DNA of 64,000 bases from Lederbergia sp. NSJ-179 (GTDB taxonomy: Bacteria; Bacillota; Bacilli; Bacillales; Bacillaceae_C): assembly GCF_022867885.1 (NCBI RefSeq), contig NZ_JALIFP010000012.1, positions 56,992 to 120,991 of the forward strand, given 5' to 3'. The translations under genes were made by a program, and so were the position numbers. The notes below the pieces were generated by a model. The model saw nothing but the letters and a program-made list of their open reading frames with translations. It was not told the DNA's origin and searched no databases. Positions 9,210-17,444 of the stretch are shown here, in pieces (within the stretch, counting starts at the first letter, position 1; the number at the start of each line of letters is the position of its first letter).

Positions 9210-9598
9210 TATTTTCCCCCTTTTTTCGTATCCCTCTCCGATAGTATTTCTCTTAGTTCCGCTAGATCTTCCTTCGACAACTGATCATTTTCAATAAAAT
9301 TTAATACCATGGAATTTAATGCCCCATCAAAAAATTGTTTGAGAAATAATTTACTTTTTTGCTCCACATATTCATGTTCTGGAACAAGTGATGTGTAGAT
9401 AAACACTCTGCCATCTTTTCTCGTTTGCAAGGCCTTTTTCTTTACCAGGCGTGTCAGCATGGTTTGAATCGTATTCGGTTTCCAATCAATTTTTTCCATC
9501 ACCTTCTCCACGACTTCTGGAGTAGAAATTGGCTCATATTTCCAAACAATTTTCATTACTTCATATTCTGCTTCCGATATTGGTGGAATCTCTCTCAT
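9209..9598 (-). CDS. blaI: BlaI/MecI family repressor
   Basis: A 129-residue winged-helix repressor. The N-terminal DNA-binding part (about 8-70) contains SEAEYEVMKIVWK and the recognition region WKPNTIQTMLTRL; the C-terminal part is the helical dimerisation arm. Asn100-Phe101 in VLNFIEN matches the position where MecI and BlaI are cut during induction. ATG at 9598 follows GGGGAG. It heads an operon with blaR1, and operators like its known binding site lie at its own promoter and at that of the downstream-facing PBP gene, so it probably represses both. Confidence 0.92.
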   Translation of the reverse strand: MREIPPISEAEYEVMKIVWKYEPISTPEVVEKVMEKIDWKPNTIQTMLTRLVKKKALQTRKDGRVFIYTSLVPEHEYVEQKSKLFLKQFFDGALNSMVLNFIENDQLSKEDLAELREILSERDTKKGGK

Positions 9599-9613
9599 TA
9601 CGATCTCCCCTAC

Positions 9614-9662
9614 TCTTACATTTGTAGTATTTATTATATAAAATAAATAGGTAGATGGTCAA
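9614..9662 (-). promoter_or_regulatory. blaI promoter with BlaI-type operator
   Basis: On the minus strand TTGACC (9657-9662) and TATAAT (9633-9638) are 18 bases apart. Immediately after the -10 lies a 16-base operator (9614-9629, read on the plus strand as TCTTACATTTGTAGTA) matching 13 of 16 positions of the perfect copy at the PBP promoter. This position at the transcription start implies autorepression. Confidence 0.75.
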
Positions 9663-9685
9663 CTAGAGTTCCTCCGCTTCTAACC

Positions 9686-11728
9686 TCATCTCCCCAAATT
9701 TTGGAAATATGAATATAACTGTTCCATAAATGTTTGATTTAACTGGGTTGCCGAATTCCCCGGTGTATAATTTTCCACAAGTGAAACAACCAAAAAATCG
9801 TCATTATCAGTATCGAAAGCTAGTAAAAAACTGTTTTCACTCCCCTGTTCGCCTTGTTTCATTTTTAATTCTGCCGTTCCGGTCTTAGCAGCTAAATGAT
9901 GCTGCGGATTGTATAAAGAATGGGCCGTTCCATTTGGATCACGAACCACATTAACCAAACTTTCCTCTATTTCATTTGCTGTTGAACTTGTGAATGCTGA
10001 TTTCGTTTTTCTTTCTTTTTGGTCTTTTAATAATCGCGGATAAACGATATCCCCATCGTTCTGAAAAACAGAATACATCACCGCCTGCTGAATAGGAGTC
10101 ATTAATAATTCCCCTTGTCCATATGCCGTATCCGCTAGTAAGATGTCTGAATCGAATGAAGCTTGATTCGAAATTTGCGCGGGATTCATGGCGATGGGTA
10201 AATCTAATTCTTCGCCAAAAATAAATGGTTTTAAACCATTTCTAAACGTCTTCTCTCCCATTTCTAAGGCTTCCTGTGCAAAATAAATATTATCCGAGTA
10301 AATGAAGGCTTGTCTCATATCCACCTTTTTTACATCAGAAACACGGGTAACCGAATAACCTCCCCAACTTTCATCCTTCTGCCAATTTAAGCCATTTATT
10401 TCCCTAACCTTATCTGGGCGTGTCACATTCGCATCAAGACCGATGCCTGCGGTAATCGTCTTAAATGTCGATCCAGGTGCGTAACCAACTGCAAATCTAG
10501 AAATAAATGGCTTATCCTCATCATTCGCATATTGATTATATTCTTCTTGAGATACACCTTGAACCATTTTATTCGGATCAAATGACGGAGAACTAACTAA
10601 TGCATAAAGACCCCCGTCTTTAGGGTTCATAACAACCGTTGAACCCGCTTTTCCCTTTAGATGTTCAAATGCCTCCTTTTGGATATAAGCATCAATTGTT
10701 AGCTGGATATTTTCCCCATCAACTTTTTCTACCTTTTGTATTTCTTGCTTTTGCTCCCCTTTCTCATCTACAATAATGAGTTCTCCACCATCTTTTCCTC
10801 GTAGCTCCTTATCATAGGCTCTTTCTAATCCCATTTTCCCAATCATACCCTCTTGAGGTAGATTTGGATTTTTTTCCAGATCCTCCTTTGTGACTTTCCC
10901 GATATAACCGACTAAATTGGCGGCTGCCTCCTTTAAAGGGTAATAGCGAAGTGTAACATTTTGATAGGCAACTCCAGGTAATTCTTTTACTTGGTCTGGT
11001 TCAATTACTTTAAGGGGAACAAATAAATCCTCTTTTACCCAGCTTTGCTGCAATTTTTCATTCAACTCATCAATGGGAATATTGAATTGTTCACTAATTT
11101 TTTGAAGTCTATTTTCTTTTTTCTTTCCTTGAGCTAATTCCTTCGGGACAATTCCTACCTGTTTAAAATCCTCATTGCTTGCCAATCCATTGCCTAAATG
11201 ATCGTGAATCTCACCGCGTTCGGCGGGGGAAGTACGGAAAGCAATTTTATCCTTTCCTTCCATTCCCGGAAAAATAAGAGAAGGATCCCATTCGACAAAA
11301 TAGTCATCATCCTTTTTAATAACCTTTGTTTGATAGTTTACATTTTCTAATTTTCCTAAAGGAGTTGTGAGACTTAATTGAAAAGAGAGCATTTGCTCAT
11401 CGTGATTTATTTTTTCTACTGTTATTTTAGAGGCGTGTATGTTATCAATAGGGATACCATTAAAAATATGATCATATTTATCTACCACTTCGTCAAAAGT
11501 ATAACCAAGCGAAGTGTATGATTGCTTATCAAGTACACCATGCAATTTTTCATACTCTTTCTTCTCTAAAATTTGCAGAAAGTTATGTGCCACTTCTTCA
11601 ACTTGGTGACGATCATCCCCATTTATAAATTGAAATAAGCCAAACCCACCAGCTCCTATTAAAATGATGAACCCGATCACTACATAAGGAATAAATCTTC
11701 TCTTTTGTCTCTTCATTTGACGATTCAT
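9686..11728 (-). CDS. Class B penicillin-binding protein, MecA/PBP3-like
   Basis: A 680-residue transpeptidase that cross-links peptidoglycan outside the membrane. A basic N-terminus and one membrane anchor (14-34) are followed by an NTF2-like MecA_N domain (about 38-150), a dimerisation domain (about 165-320) and the transpeptidase domain with STFK at 420-423, SDN at 478-480 and KTGT at 615-618. Length and domain order match staphylococcal PBP2a and Bacillus PbpC. It has its own BlaI-controlled promoter and ends 24 bases before the blaI promoter. The context suggests an inducible, possibly low-affinity PBP giving beta-lactam tolerance; the affinity itself cannot be read from the sequence. 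Confidence 0.92.
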   Translation of the reverse strand: MNRQMKRQKRRFIPYVVIGFIILIGAGGFGLFQFINGDDRHQVEEVAHNFLQILEKKEYEKLHGVLDKQSYTSLGYTFDEVVDKYDHIFNGIPIDNIHASKITVEKINHDEQMLSFQLSLTTPLGKLENVNYQTKVIKKDDDYFVEWDPSLIFPGMEGKDKIAFRTSPAERGEIHDHLGNGLASNEDFKQVGIVPKELAQGKKKENRLQKISEQFNIPIDELNEKLQQSWVKEDLFVPLKVIEPDQVKELPGVAYQNVTLRYYPLKEAAANLVGYIGKVTKEDLEKNPNLPQEGMIGKMGLERAYDKELRGKDGGELIIVDEKGEQKQEIQKVEKVDGENIQLTIDAYIQKEAFEHLKGKAGSTVVMNPKDGGLYALVSSPSFDPNKMVQGVSQEEYNQYANDEDKPFISRFAVGYAPGSTFKTITAGIGLDANVTRPDKVREINGLNWQKDESWGGYSVTRVSDVKKVDMRQAFIYSDNIYFAQEALEMGEKTFRNGLKPFIFGEELDLPIAMNPAQISNQASFDSDILLADTAYGQGELLMTPIQQAVMYSVFQNDGDIVYPRLLKDQKERKTKSAFTSSTANEIEESLVNVVRDPNGTAHSLYNPQHHLAAKTGTAELKMKQGEQGSENSFLLAFDTDNDDFLVVSLVENYTPGNSATQLNQTFMEQLYSYFQNLGR

Positions 11729-11761
11729 ATATCATTTCATCCTTTTACTTTATCGACTTAT

Positions 11762-11803
11762 TACTACATATGTAGTATTTTCCTCGAAACTACATGTGTA
11801 GTA
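11762..11803. promoter_or_regulatory. Two BlaI/MecI-type operators upstream of the PBP gene
   Basis: A perfect 16-base palindrome TACTACATATGTAGTA (11762-11777) and a near-perfect one AACTACATGTGTAGTA (11788-11803) have centres 26 bases apart. Their TACA/TGTA cores are the known recognition elements of BlaI and MecI. The second overlaps the expected transcription start, so a bound repressor should block the PBP promoter. Confidence 0.85.
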
Positions 11804-11812
11804 ATTGGTCTT

Positions 11813-11841
11813 ATTATAGCATAGATTAAGTAAGGAGCCAA
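11813..11841 (-). promoter_or_regulatory. Promoter of the PBP gene
   Basis: On the minus strand TTGGCT (11836-11841) and TATAAT (11813-11818) are separated by 17 bases, and the two operators lie immediately downstream. Confidence 0.75.
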
Positions 11842-12142
11842 CATAATAATTATCCCTGCCCTGTTATAATGAAGTGATCGCTCTCTTCCATATTCCCCAA
11901 AAAACAAATATTTACATCTTCATCCCTCTTAAGATATGCTTTGCTTATTCAAACAAAGTCAAGGACATCTCTATCCTTGACATTCAATAACGCTTTCTAT
12001 AAAAGGGTTCTTTTTTCTTTGTGTAGGTGTGTGGATTGAAATTTTGTTTCTTTTTCCAAGCACAAGCATGATCCGGTATAATGCATCAGTCTTATCTATT
12101 CATTGGTCTTCTTCATCTTCTAGTAAAATGGGCATCCCCTTA

Positions 12143-14311
12143 TCACTCTGTCGATATCCGTATGATGTTTTCAATTATTTTCAAGCCAATGTTATTACGA
12201 GTGGTTAGGATCGACTCGGGGTGAAATTGTACGGCCGAAATCGGTAACGTCTCATGTTCCAACGCCATAACGATTCCATCCTCTGAGATAGCTGTAACCT
12301 TTAAGCATTCTGGTATATTCTTTGCATAGAGAGAGTGGTAACGGCTTGCCTCAAACGGATGCTCAATACCATTCCAAAGTTTACTTGGTGCAGTAACAGA
12401 TATAATGGATGATTTTCCATGTTGAGGGTACGTTTGATAGTCTAAAGTTCCCCCAAAGTATTCCACAATCCCCTGTAAGCCTAAGCAAACCCCAAATATT
12501 GGAATTCCATTCTGTATACACAAGTTTATCGTGTCCTTTAGAGAAAAATCACTAGGGGTTCCTGGTCCCGGAGAAAGGACAACTAAATCAAATTTCTCTG
12601 TTTCTTTTAAAATCTTTTTGGCTAAGGCAATTCTAGCCGTAAAAACTTCCGCACCCGTTTGTTTAAAATAGTTCCCTAGCGTGTGGACAAAAGAATCCTC
12701 ATGGTCCACAATCAGAACTTTTTTCCCTTTTCCTACTACATGACTTGTAGAACTGGAAGATTCTGAATACTGTCTAGCCCCTTTAAGCGCTTGAATTAAG
12801 GCCGCTGCTTTCGTAATCGTTTCCTCTTCTTCGTCTTTAGGTATGGAATCAACAAGAAGCGTGGCGCCTACCCTAATTGTAGCCAATCCGTCTTTTATAT
12901 TCATTGTCCTTAGCGTCAATCCTGTATTCAAGTTACCATCAAACGTCAAGTATCCGACTGCCCCTCCATACCAGCCACGTGGAGAGTCTTCATTTTTTTC
13001 TATCCATTTAATCGCATTGCGTTTTGGTGCACCCGTAACAGTAACCGCCCACATATGTGTGATAAAAGCATCTAATGCATCATGCTCTGGCTTCAAATAA
13101 CCTTCCACATGGTCAACTGTATGAATTAAGTGCGAATACATCTCAAGTTGTCGTCTACCTATTACCTTGACTGAACCTGGAAGACAAATCCTAGATTTGT
13201 CATTGCGGTCAACATCCGTACACATCGTTAATTCTGCTTCATCTTTTGCAGAATTTAATAATTCAAGGATACGATCTGCATCCTCCACCGCATTGTTCCC
13301 CCGTTTTATTGTTCCCGATATAGGACAGGTCTCTATTCGATCCCCTTCTACCCGTACATACATTTCTGGCGAACAGCCGACAAGATATTCTGTACCTAAG
13401 TTGACAATGAATCCATATGGACTTGGATTAATGGACCGCAAATGAGCAAAGATTTCCGAAGGCCGATTGGAACATGTTTCATAAAATGAATGGGAAGGAA
13501 CGACCTCAAACAAATCCCCTTTGCGGAAAGAATCGATTGCTTTTTCCACTAATTTTGCATATTTACCTTTTTGATAAGGTTTCTTTTCTAGACTGTTGTC
13601 ATTATGGTTGTAGGGAATAAATGCTCCCTCTCTTGGTAATCCCTTTGTAGAGTGGTGAGATGTGTCAAAGTCATACGATAATGAATAGGCACAACCTCGT
13701 TGATGGTCCACAATCGTTAATTCGTCTGGAATATAGAGGACCAAATCAGGTTTCTCTTCATTTCTTTCATGATGTAACTCCATTGCTTCTAAATGAAAAA
13801 CTAAGTCATAGCCAAAGGCGCCATAAAGACCTAGAAAATGGTCTTGTCCAGAAGCAAAAATATGTTGAATTGCTCTTATTACGGTAAAAATAGATGGTTG
13901 GCGAGTCCGTTCTTCCTCCATAAATAATTCATCACTTCTATTCACAACACCTGTCAGCAATGTTGGGCTACTCTCAATGAAGGTGATTTCCTTGATTGTA
14001 TTTAACTTCTCACATATTTCTTCTAAAAGAATGGTCCCTCTCTGATTTAAGGCATGAATAGTAAATGTATTTGCGTAAGAACGTATTTCTATCACTGGAT
14101 TAATAAAGCCAATATCCCAGCGCGTATATCGACCTGGATATTCATAGCTACTTGATAAAAGGGCTCCTTTTCGGTGATCGATTTGGTTTAGAATATTATC
14201 CATTGCTGTTTTTGGCGGAAGCGGGGTTACACTCCTGGTTACTTGAATCCCTGACTTCGTTGTATATATTTCTTCTTCGGATTGAACTTCAAAATTTGAT
14301 AAAATACTCAA
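12143..14311 (-). CDS. trpEG: Anthranilate synthase, fused TrpE-TrpG
   Basis: A 722-residue cytoplasmic enzyme converting chorismate and glutamine to anthranilate, the first step to tryptophan. Residues about 1-515 are the chorismate-binding TrpE part (CPISGTIKRG, TMCTDVDRNDKSR, VTGAPKRNAI); about 525-720 are a class I glutamine amidotransferase (LSPGPGTPSD, nucleophile Cys in FGVCLGLQG, QFHPESIL). This single-chain form is typical of rhizobia and some actinomycetes; most bacilli use separate TrpE and TrpG. The start is a TTG at 14311 with AAGGAGG eight bases upstream. A tryptophan T-box precedes it and no other trp gene is adjacent. PhzE-like enzymes share the layout but the T-box argues for tryptophan supply. 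Confidence 0.88.
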   Translation of the reverse strand: MSILSNFEVQSEEEIYTTKSGIQVTRSVTPLPPKTAMDNILNQIDHRKGALLSSSYEYPGRYTRWDIGFINPVIEIRSYANTFTIHALNQRGTILLEEICEKLNTIKEITFIESSPTLLTGVVNRSDELFMEEERTRQPSIFTVIRAIQHIFASGQDHFLGLYGAFGYDLVFHLEAMELHHERNEEKPDLVLYIPDELTIVDHQRGCAYSLSYDFDTSHHSTKGLPREGAFIPYNHNDNSLEKKPYQKGKYAKLVEKAIDSFRKGDLFEVVPSHSFYETCSNRPSEIFAHLRSINPSPYGFIVNLGTEYLVGCSPEMYVRVEGDRIETCPISGTIKRGNNAVEDADRILELLNSAKDEAELTMCTDVDRNDKSRICLPGSVKVIGRRQLEMYSHLIHTVDHVEGYLKPEHDALDAFITHMWAVTVTGAPKRNAIKWIEKNEDSPRGWYGGAVGYLTFDGNLNTGLTLRTMNIKDGLATIRVGATLLVDSIPKDEEEETITKAAALIQALKGARQYSESSSSTSHVVGKGKKVLIVDHEDSFVHTLGNYFKQTGAEVFTARIALAKKILKETEKFDLVVLSPGPGTPSDFSLKDTINLCIQNGIPIFGVCLGLQGIVEYFGGTLDYQTYPQHGKSSIISVTAPSKLWNGIEHPFEASRYHSLYAKNIPECLKVTAISEDGIVMALEHETLPISAVQFHPESILTTRNNIGLKIIENIIRISTE

Positions 14312-14340
14312 TGGTATTTCCTCCTTTGTAGCGCAAATTT

Positions 14341-14620
14341 ACAATCAAAATAAAAAAAGGCCCCCCATCCTGGTAAAGGACGAGAGACCCGTGGTGCCAC
14401 CTTCGTTCGTTAAAAAACGCACTTATGTACAGAAACAAAGTGTTCGATACATTTTCTCTTTTATCGGTAAGATTTTCCGCCAAACCTACTTATCATTCAG
14501 TTTGGTTACTCAGAAGTCCATTCAACAAAAGTCCCACACTGATTCTCACCGACCATCAGCTCTCTGACGTGTTCTTCCTGTTTACTCCTCTTCTTCATCG
14601 CAAAAAATATGAACATGATC
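14341..14620 (-). promoter_or_regulatory. T-box riboswitch, tryptophan-specific
   Basis: Read on the minus strand, the T-box core GGTGGCACCACGGG (about 14388-14401) pairs with uncharged tRNA ends in this family. It is followed by a terminator (about 14356-14390, GGTCTCTCGTCC with GGATGGGGGGCC, then a T-run). Upstream lie the usual stem I landmarks AGAGAGCTGATGGTCGGTGAG and, just before a CTTCT that can pair with AGAAG at the leader start, the triplet TGG followed by A (14518-14520). TGG as specifier reads tRNA-Trp, so the downstream anthranilate synthase should be made when tryptophan is short. Confidence 0.88.
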
Positions 14621-14640
14621 GTTTTTCATTTATTTTTTCT

Positions 14641-14669
14641 ATCATATTGTATCGTTTGATAATAGTCAA
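14641..14669 (-). promoter_or_regulatory. Promoter of the T-box/trpEG transcript
   Basis: On the minus strand TTGACT (14664-14669) and TATGAT (14641-14646) are 17 bases apart, just ahead of the T-box leader. Confidence 0.7.
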
Positions 14670-14815
14670 CTATATTTTTTTAAGTTTTTTCCGAAGGACT
14701 TGTTTGAGATGACGGTTCAAATCGCTCGTGTCTGCAAACACCACATAGGGAGTGGCTTAAATTCCCCCGGAAGCTTTAAGATTACTGGCTATATGACTTC
14801 CACGTAAACATCTCT

Positions 14816-15508
14816 TTAACTGTTGGAACTCATCTCCACCTCTTCATACGGTTGGACAACGACAAATCCGTCTCCTTCAAATTTCATTTGGATTGATTCG
14901 CCACTTCCCCGTCCTAAAAATGTTTTGAACGTAATATCCGTTTGAAATTTCGGCTCTAAATTGCCTGACCAAGCAACCGTGGCATTCGGATCCGTAATGA
15001 CAGGTTTTCCAGGGGTTACCCTTAGTGTGAGTGGTTCATAATGAGTCGTAATCGCAATCATCCCTGTTCCCTCACATCTGACATTGAATAGGCCGCCAGC
15101 CATCATCCCCGCTACACGCTTCATTAATTTGATATCCCACTTGACACTTGGTTCAAAAGCTAGCAAATCATTCCCATTGACAAAAATCTTATCATTTTGC
15201 AGATGTAAAATGATGATTTTCTTCCCTGTGTCGGCAAGATACAATTTCCCTCGACCCGTTGCTTTCATTAAGGATGTTCCTTCACCAGTCAACGCCTTTT
15301 TGAACGTCTTTCCAAGTCCATGTTCTAAAATTCCTTCTCGCTCAAACTTGATTTTCCCTTCATAAGCCACCATTGAACCTGCTTTTGCCCAGACTTGATC
15401 TTCTAAATTCACTTCTAACAGGCGAGGGGTTTCTAATTCAAACAAACCTTCTCCCTTATCCTCCTGTTCCGTTTGCTTCAAAAACTCTTCCATCGAATAT
15501 TTCGTCAA
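14816..15508 (-). CDS. AIM24 family protein
   Basis: About 230 residues of the AIM24 (TIGR00266/DUF124) family: LFELETPRLLEVNLEDQVWAK near the start, GSMVAYEG, repeated beta-strand segments and the Gly-rich RGSGESIQMKFEGDGFVVVQP near the end. The fold is a beta-sheet tunnel; the bacterial role is not established. I place the start at TTG 15508 (MTKYSMEEF) since AAAGGA lies ten bases upstream; GTG at 15517 or ATG at 15493 are alternatives. It is a single gene in its own interval. Confidence 0.8.
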   Translation of the reverse strand: MTKYSMEEFLKQTEQEDKGEGLFELETPRLLEVNLEDQVWAKAGSMVAYEGKIKFEREGILEHGLGKTFKKALTGEGTSLMKATGRGKLYLADTGKKIIILHLQNDKIFVNGNDLLAFEPSVKWDIKLMKRVAGMMAGGLFNVRCEGTGMIAITTHYEPLTLRVTPGKPVITDPNATVAWSGNLEPKFQTDITFKTFLGRGSGESIQMKFEGDGFVVVQPYEEVEMSSNS

Positions 15509-15611
15509 TGCCCACACATCCTTTCGTTACGTGTATATATACGTAGAAAAGCTGTTTTGGTTTCAAAAATAATTACGTTACACCCACCGTCCATCATTCG
15601 CCACAACTTCT

Positions 15612-15695
15612 TTATTCCTTGGGGCCCGATAGTAAATTGGGGATGATCAATGATCCAATTAGAATCATGATACAGTTAAAAATGGTTCCACCCAC
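15612..15695 (-). CDS. Possible 27-residue hydrophobic peptide
   Basis: A GTG start at 15695 is preceded by GGAGG seven bases away on the minus strand, and the frame (IFNCIMILIGSLIIPNLL core) would form a single membrane helix, ending with SGPKE and TAA. It lies 14 bases after the amidase stop, so it could be co-transcribed. Its size makes the call tentative. Confidence 0.3.
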   Translation of the reverse strand: MGGTIFNCIMILIGSLIIPNLLSGPKE

Positions 15696-15709
15696 GATAC
15701 TCCCTCCCC

Positions 15710-16261
15710 TTAAATGGCATGTATCATTTTTGGATGTACCTCTGTATAAAAATCTGATAGTTTGCCTTGAAAGATCAATTCGAACCGGGGTGATGCTTGT
15801 AAATCATGGGGAGTTATAAGTGATAGAGGCTTATCAAATTTTATGACATTAGACTCCAACAATACCGTGGCAACAAATTGAGAACAGAAAAAGGCATTTC
15901 TTCTGTTAAAGGGCTTATTAAGAGCCACGGCAAATAACCCTATTAAATTGTAGCGATAGATCTCTGCCTGAGCCTCAATTCGATGAATATAATGATTCAT
16001 TTTCTCTATTTGAGCATCTGTAACTGTACAACAGTAAATAGAACATCTTGCTTGTTTAAATAAATCCCCCTGTAGATCTTCCTTTACAAATCCACCCTTA
16101 AATGGATTATAGGGATTGATTCTACCAAAGCTGTAAACTTCCAATAAATTTTGATCAAAAGCGATTGAGGCATGATTATAGGGTTTCTTCGTATATAACT
16201 TGATCAATCTCGTAAAAATGGTTCCTGTATCTGAAAGGAGAATATAGACCCTTTTCTCCAT
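15710..16261 (-). CDS. Papain-like amidase of the YiiX/C92-type NlpC/P60 superfamily
   Basis: A 183-residue protein with the circularly permuted papain-like order: His in YNHASIAFD (about 28-36), then the nucleophile Cys in AFFCSQFVATVLL (about 128-140). Such proteins cleave amide or thioester bonds in cell wall or lipid substrates, but the substrate of this branch is unknown. No signal peptide is present, so it probably acts in the cytoplasm or at the inner membrane face. It is monocistronic apart from a possible micro-ORF behind it. Confidence 0.75.
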   Translation of the reverse strand: MEKRVYILLSDTGTIFTRLIKLYTKKPYNHASIAFDQNLLEVYSFGRINPYNPFKGGFVKEDLQGDLFKQARCSIYCCTVTDAQIEKMNHYIHRIEAQAEIYRYNLIGLFAVALNKPFNRRNAFFCSQFVATVLLESNVIKFDKPLSLITPHDLQASPRFELIFQGKLSDFYTEVHPKMIHAI

Positions 16262-16740
16262 CTCTGCAAATCCTCCTTCTAGGTAAAAGATGCTGGTTTT
16301 CGCTTTTTTGTCTTAATGTGATAAGTTAGTTTTCAATTTAAAATTTATCACATAGTACTATCCATAGCAAGGTACCTCATAGAAATTACAGTAGTTAGAT
16401 AAAAAGAAGATGGACAAGCCCTTTATTAGACTATGCACATGACTTTCATTCAAAGTATTCCGTCACTTCCAACAACACTGTAGTTTTGTGGAGAGATTAA
16501 TCTTGTTTTGAAAAGTAAAATACAAGAGAAAAGGTTCATTAAGGTATTAACGGGAGGTGTTAGCTTTTAGTTCTATAGAGGATCATGTTCACCATAAAAC
16601 ACTCTAAGCGCCCACCCGTCTTTGCGTGAGCTCCCTGATATAATAAACTCAAGCTCACTTTTAATGATGCAATCATTTTTAGTTTACCTCATATTAAGAA
16701 TGATCGTTTCAAGCTATAATTGATCATCTGTAAACAATAG
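16262..16740. other. Gene-free interval
   Basis: About 480 A/T-rich bases with no credible start, ribosome site plus reading frame, or motif. Nothing else recognised. Confidence 0.5.
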
Positions 16741-16751
16741 GGGGTTTTTAA

Positions 16752-16913
16752 GTGAAGCAATTTGAATACAAAGTGGTAGATATTCAGGTTCAATTAAAAG
16801 CAGATAATGATTTCAAAACTGCAATGACTGAAAAGTTAAATTTCTTTGGGAAAGAAGGATGGGAATTATCAGGAGTCAATGGAACCATTTTCTACTTTAA
16901 AAGACAAATTTAG
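16752..16913 (+). CDS. DUF4177-like small protein
   Basis: A 53-residue frame starts at GTG 16752 with AGGGGG about eight bases upstream and ends at TAG 16911-16913. It encodes FEYKVVDIQVQ at the start and LNFFGKEGWELSGVNG followed by a final beta strand FYFKRQI. The pattern YKVV...L..G.EGWEL is the signature of DUF4177-type small proteins, whose role is unknown. It stands alone on the plus strand. Confidence 0.7.
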   Translation: MKQFEYKVVDIQVQLKADNDFKTAMTEKLNFFGKEGWELSGVNGTIFYFKRQI

Positions 16914-16974
16914 TAATTCGTAATGGTTGGTTGTATGACGGCATACAATTGTAAATAAGGATAGATGTAAATAG

Positions 16975-17250
16975 GTATTCTTCTTTTCCATATTAAAAAA
17001 TGATGTTAACATATTAAAAGATGACGTTGCCGTTTTAAAAAGTGATGTTGCCGTTTTAAAAGAGGATGTTGCCGTTTTAAAAAGTGACGCTTCTTATCTA
17101 AAAGAAACTCAGCAAAAACATGATGTGATGCTTGCTAAATTGGTTAAAGGCCAAGATAAACAAAATTTAATTCTAAAATCATTGGCATTAAGATCCATAG
17201 AACAAGAAAATGAAATCGATGAATTAAAGTTCATCACGTCAAAAAATTAA
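16975..17250 (+). pseudogene. 5'-truncated heptad-repeat coiled-coil protein
   Basis: An open frame ending at TAA 17248-17250 encodes four tandem seven-residue units of the type DVAVLKS (21-base DNA repeats between about 17002 and 17085), then a basic helical tail (KHDVMLAKLVKGQDKQNL...). The frame is blocked by TAG at 16972 and has no usable start until Met after HDV, so the N-terminus is missing. Similar repeat coiled-coil proteins are common in bacilli, but their function is unclear. Confidence 0.55.
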
Positions 17251-17376
17251 CTTAGGTTTCTCACCCTATTTTCTCCTGCAAATATAAATAGCTTCGTTAC
17301 CATTCATCTTGAGCTTAAACTTCTAATCTGAAAAACGTCTGCCATCGTTACCCTTGGAAAAACTGAATTTTCATTC

Positions 17377-17415
17377 AAACAACGCTTGAATCCTTTGAAC
17401 CCAAGCGTTGTTTTT
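17377..17415. terminator. Bidirectional-type terminator
   Basis: AAACAACGCTTG (17377-17388) pairs perfectly with CAAGCGTTGTTT (17402-17413), followed by T residues on the plus strand. It lies between the coiled-coil remnant and the convergent MMPL gene and may serve both. Confidence 0.75.
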
Positions 17416-17444
17416 CTTTGATTGTCTTCTATTGTAGCATTTTG

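Noticed and set aside
7410..9598. Penicillinase locus with an unseen beta-lactamase
   Set aside because: Both flanks were read; only the transpeptidase gene carries the operators, and no class A beta-lactamase motifs (SxxK with SDN and the omega-loop Glu in a 300-residue protein) occur nearby.
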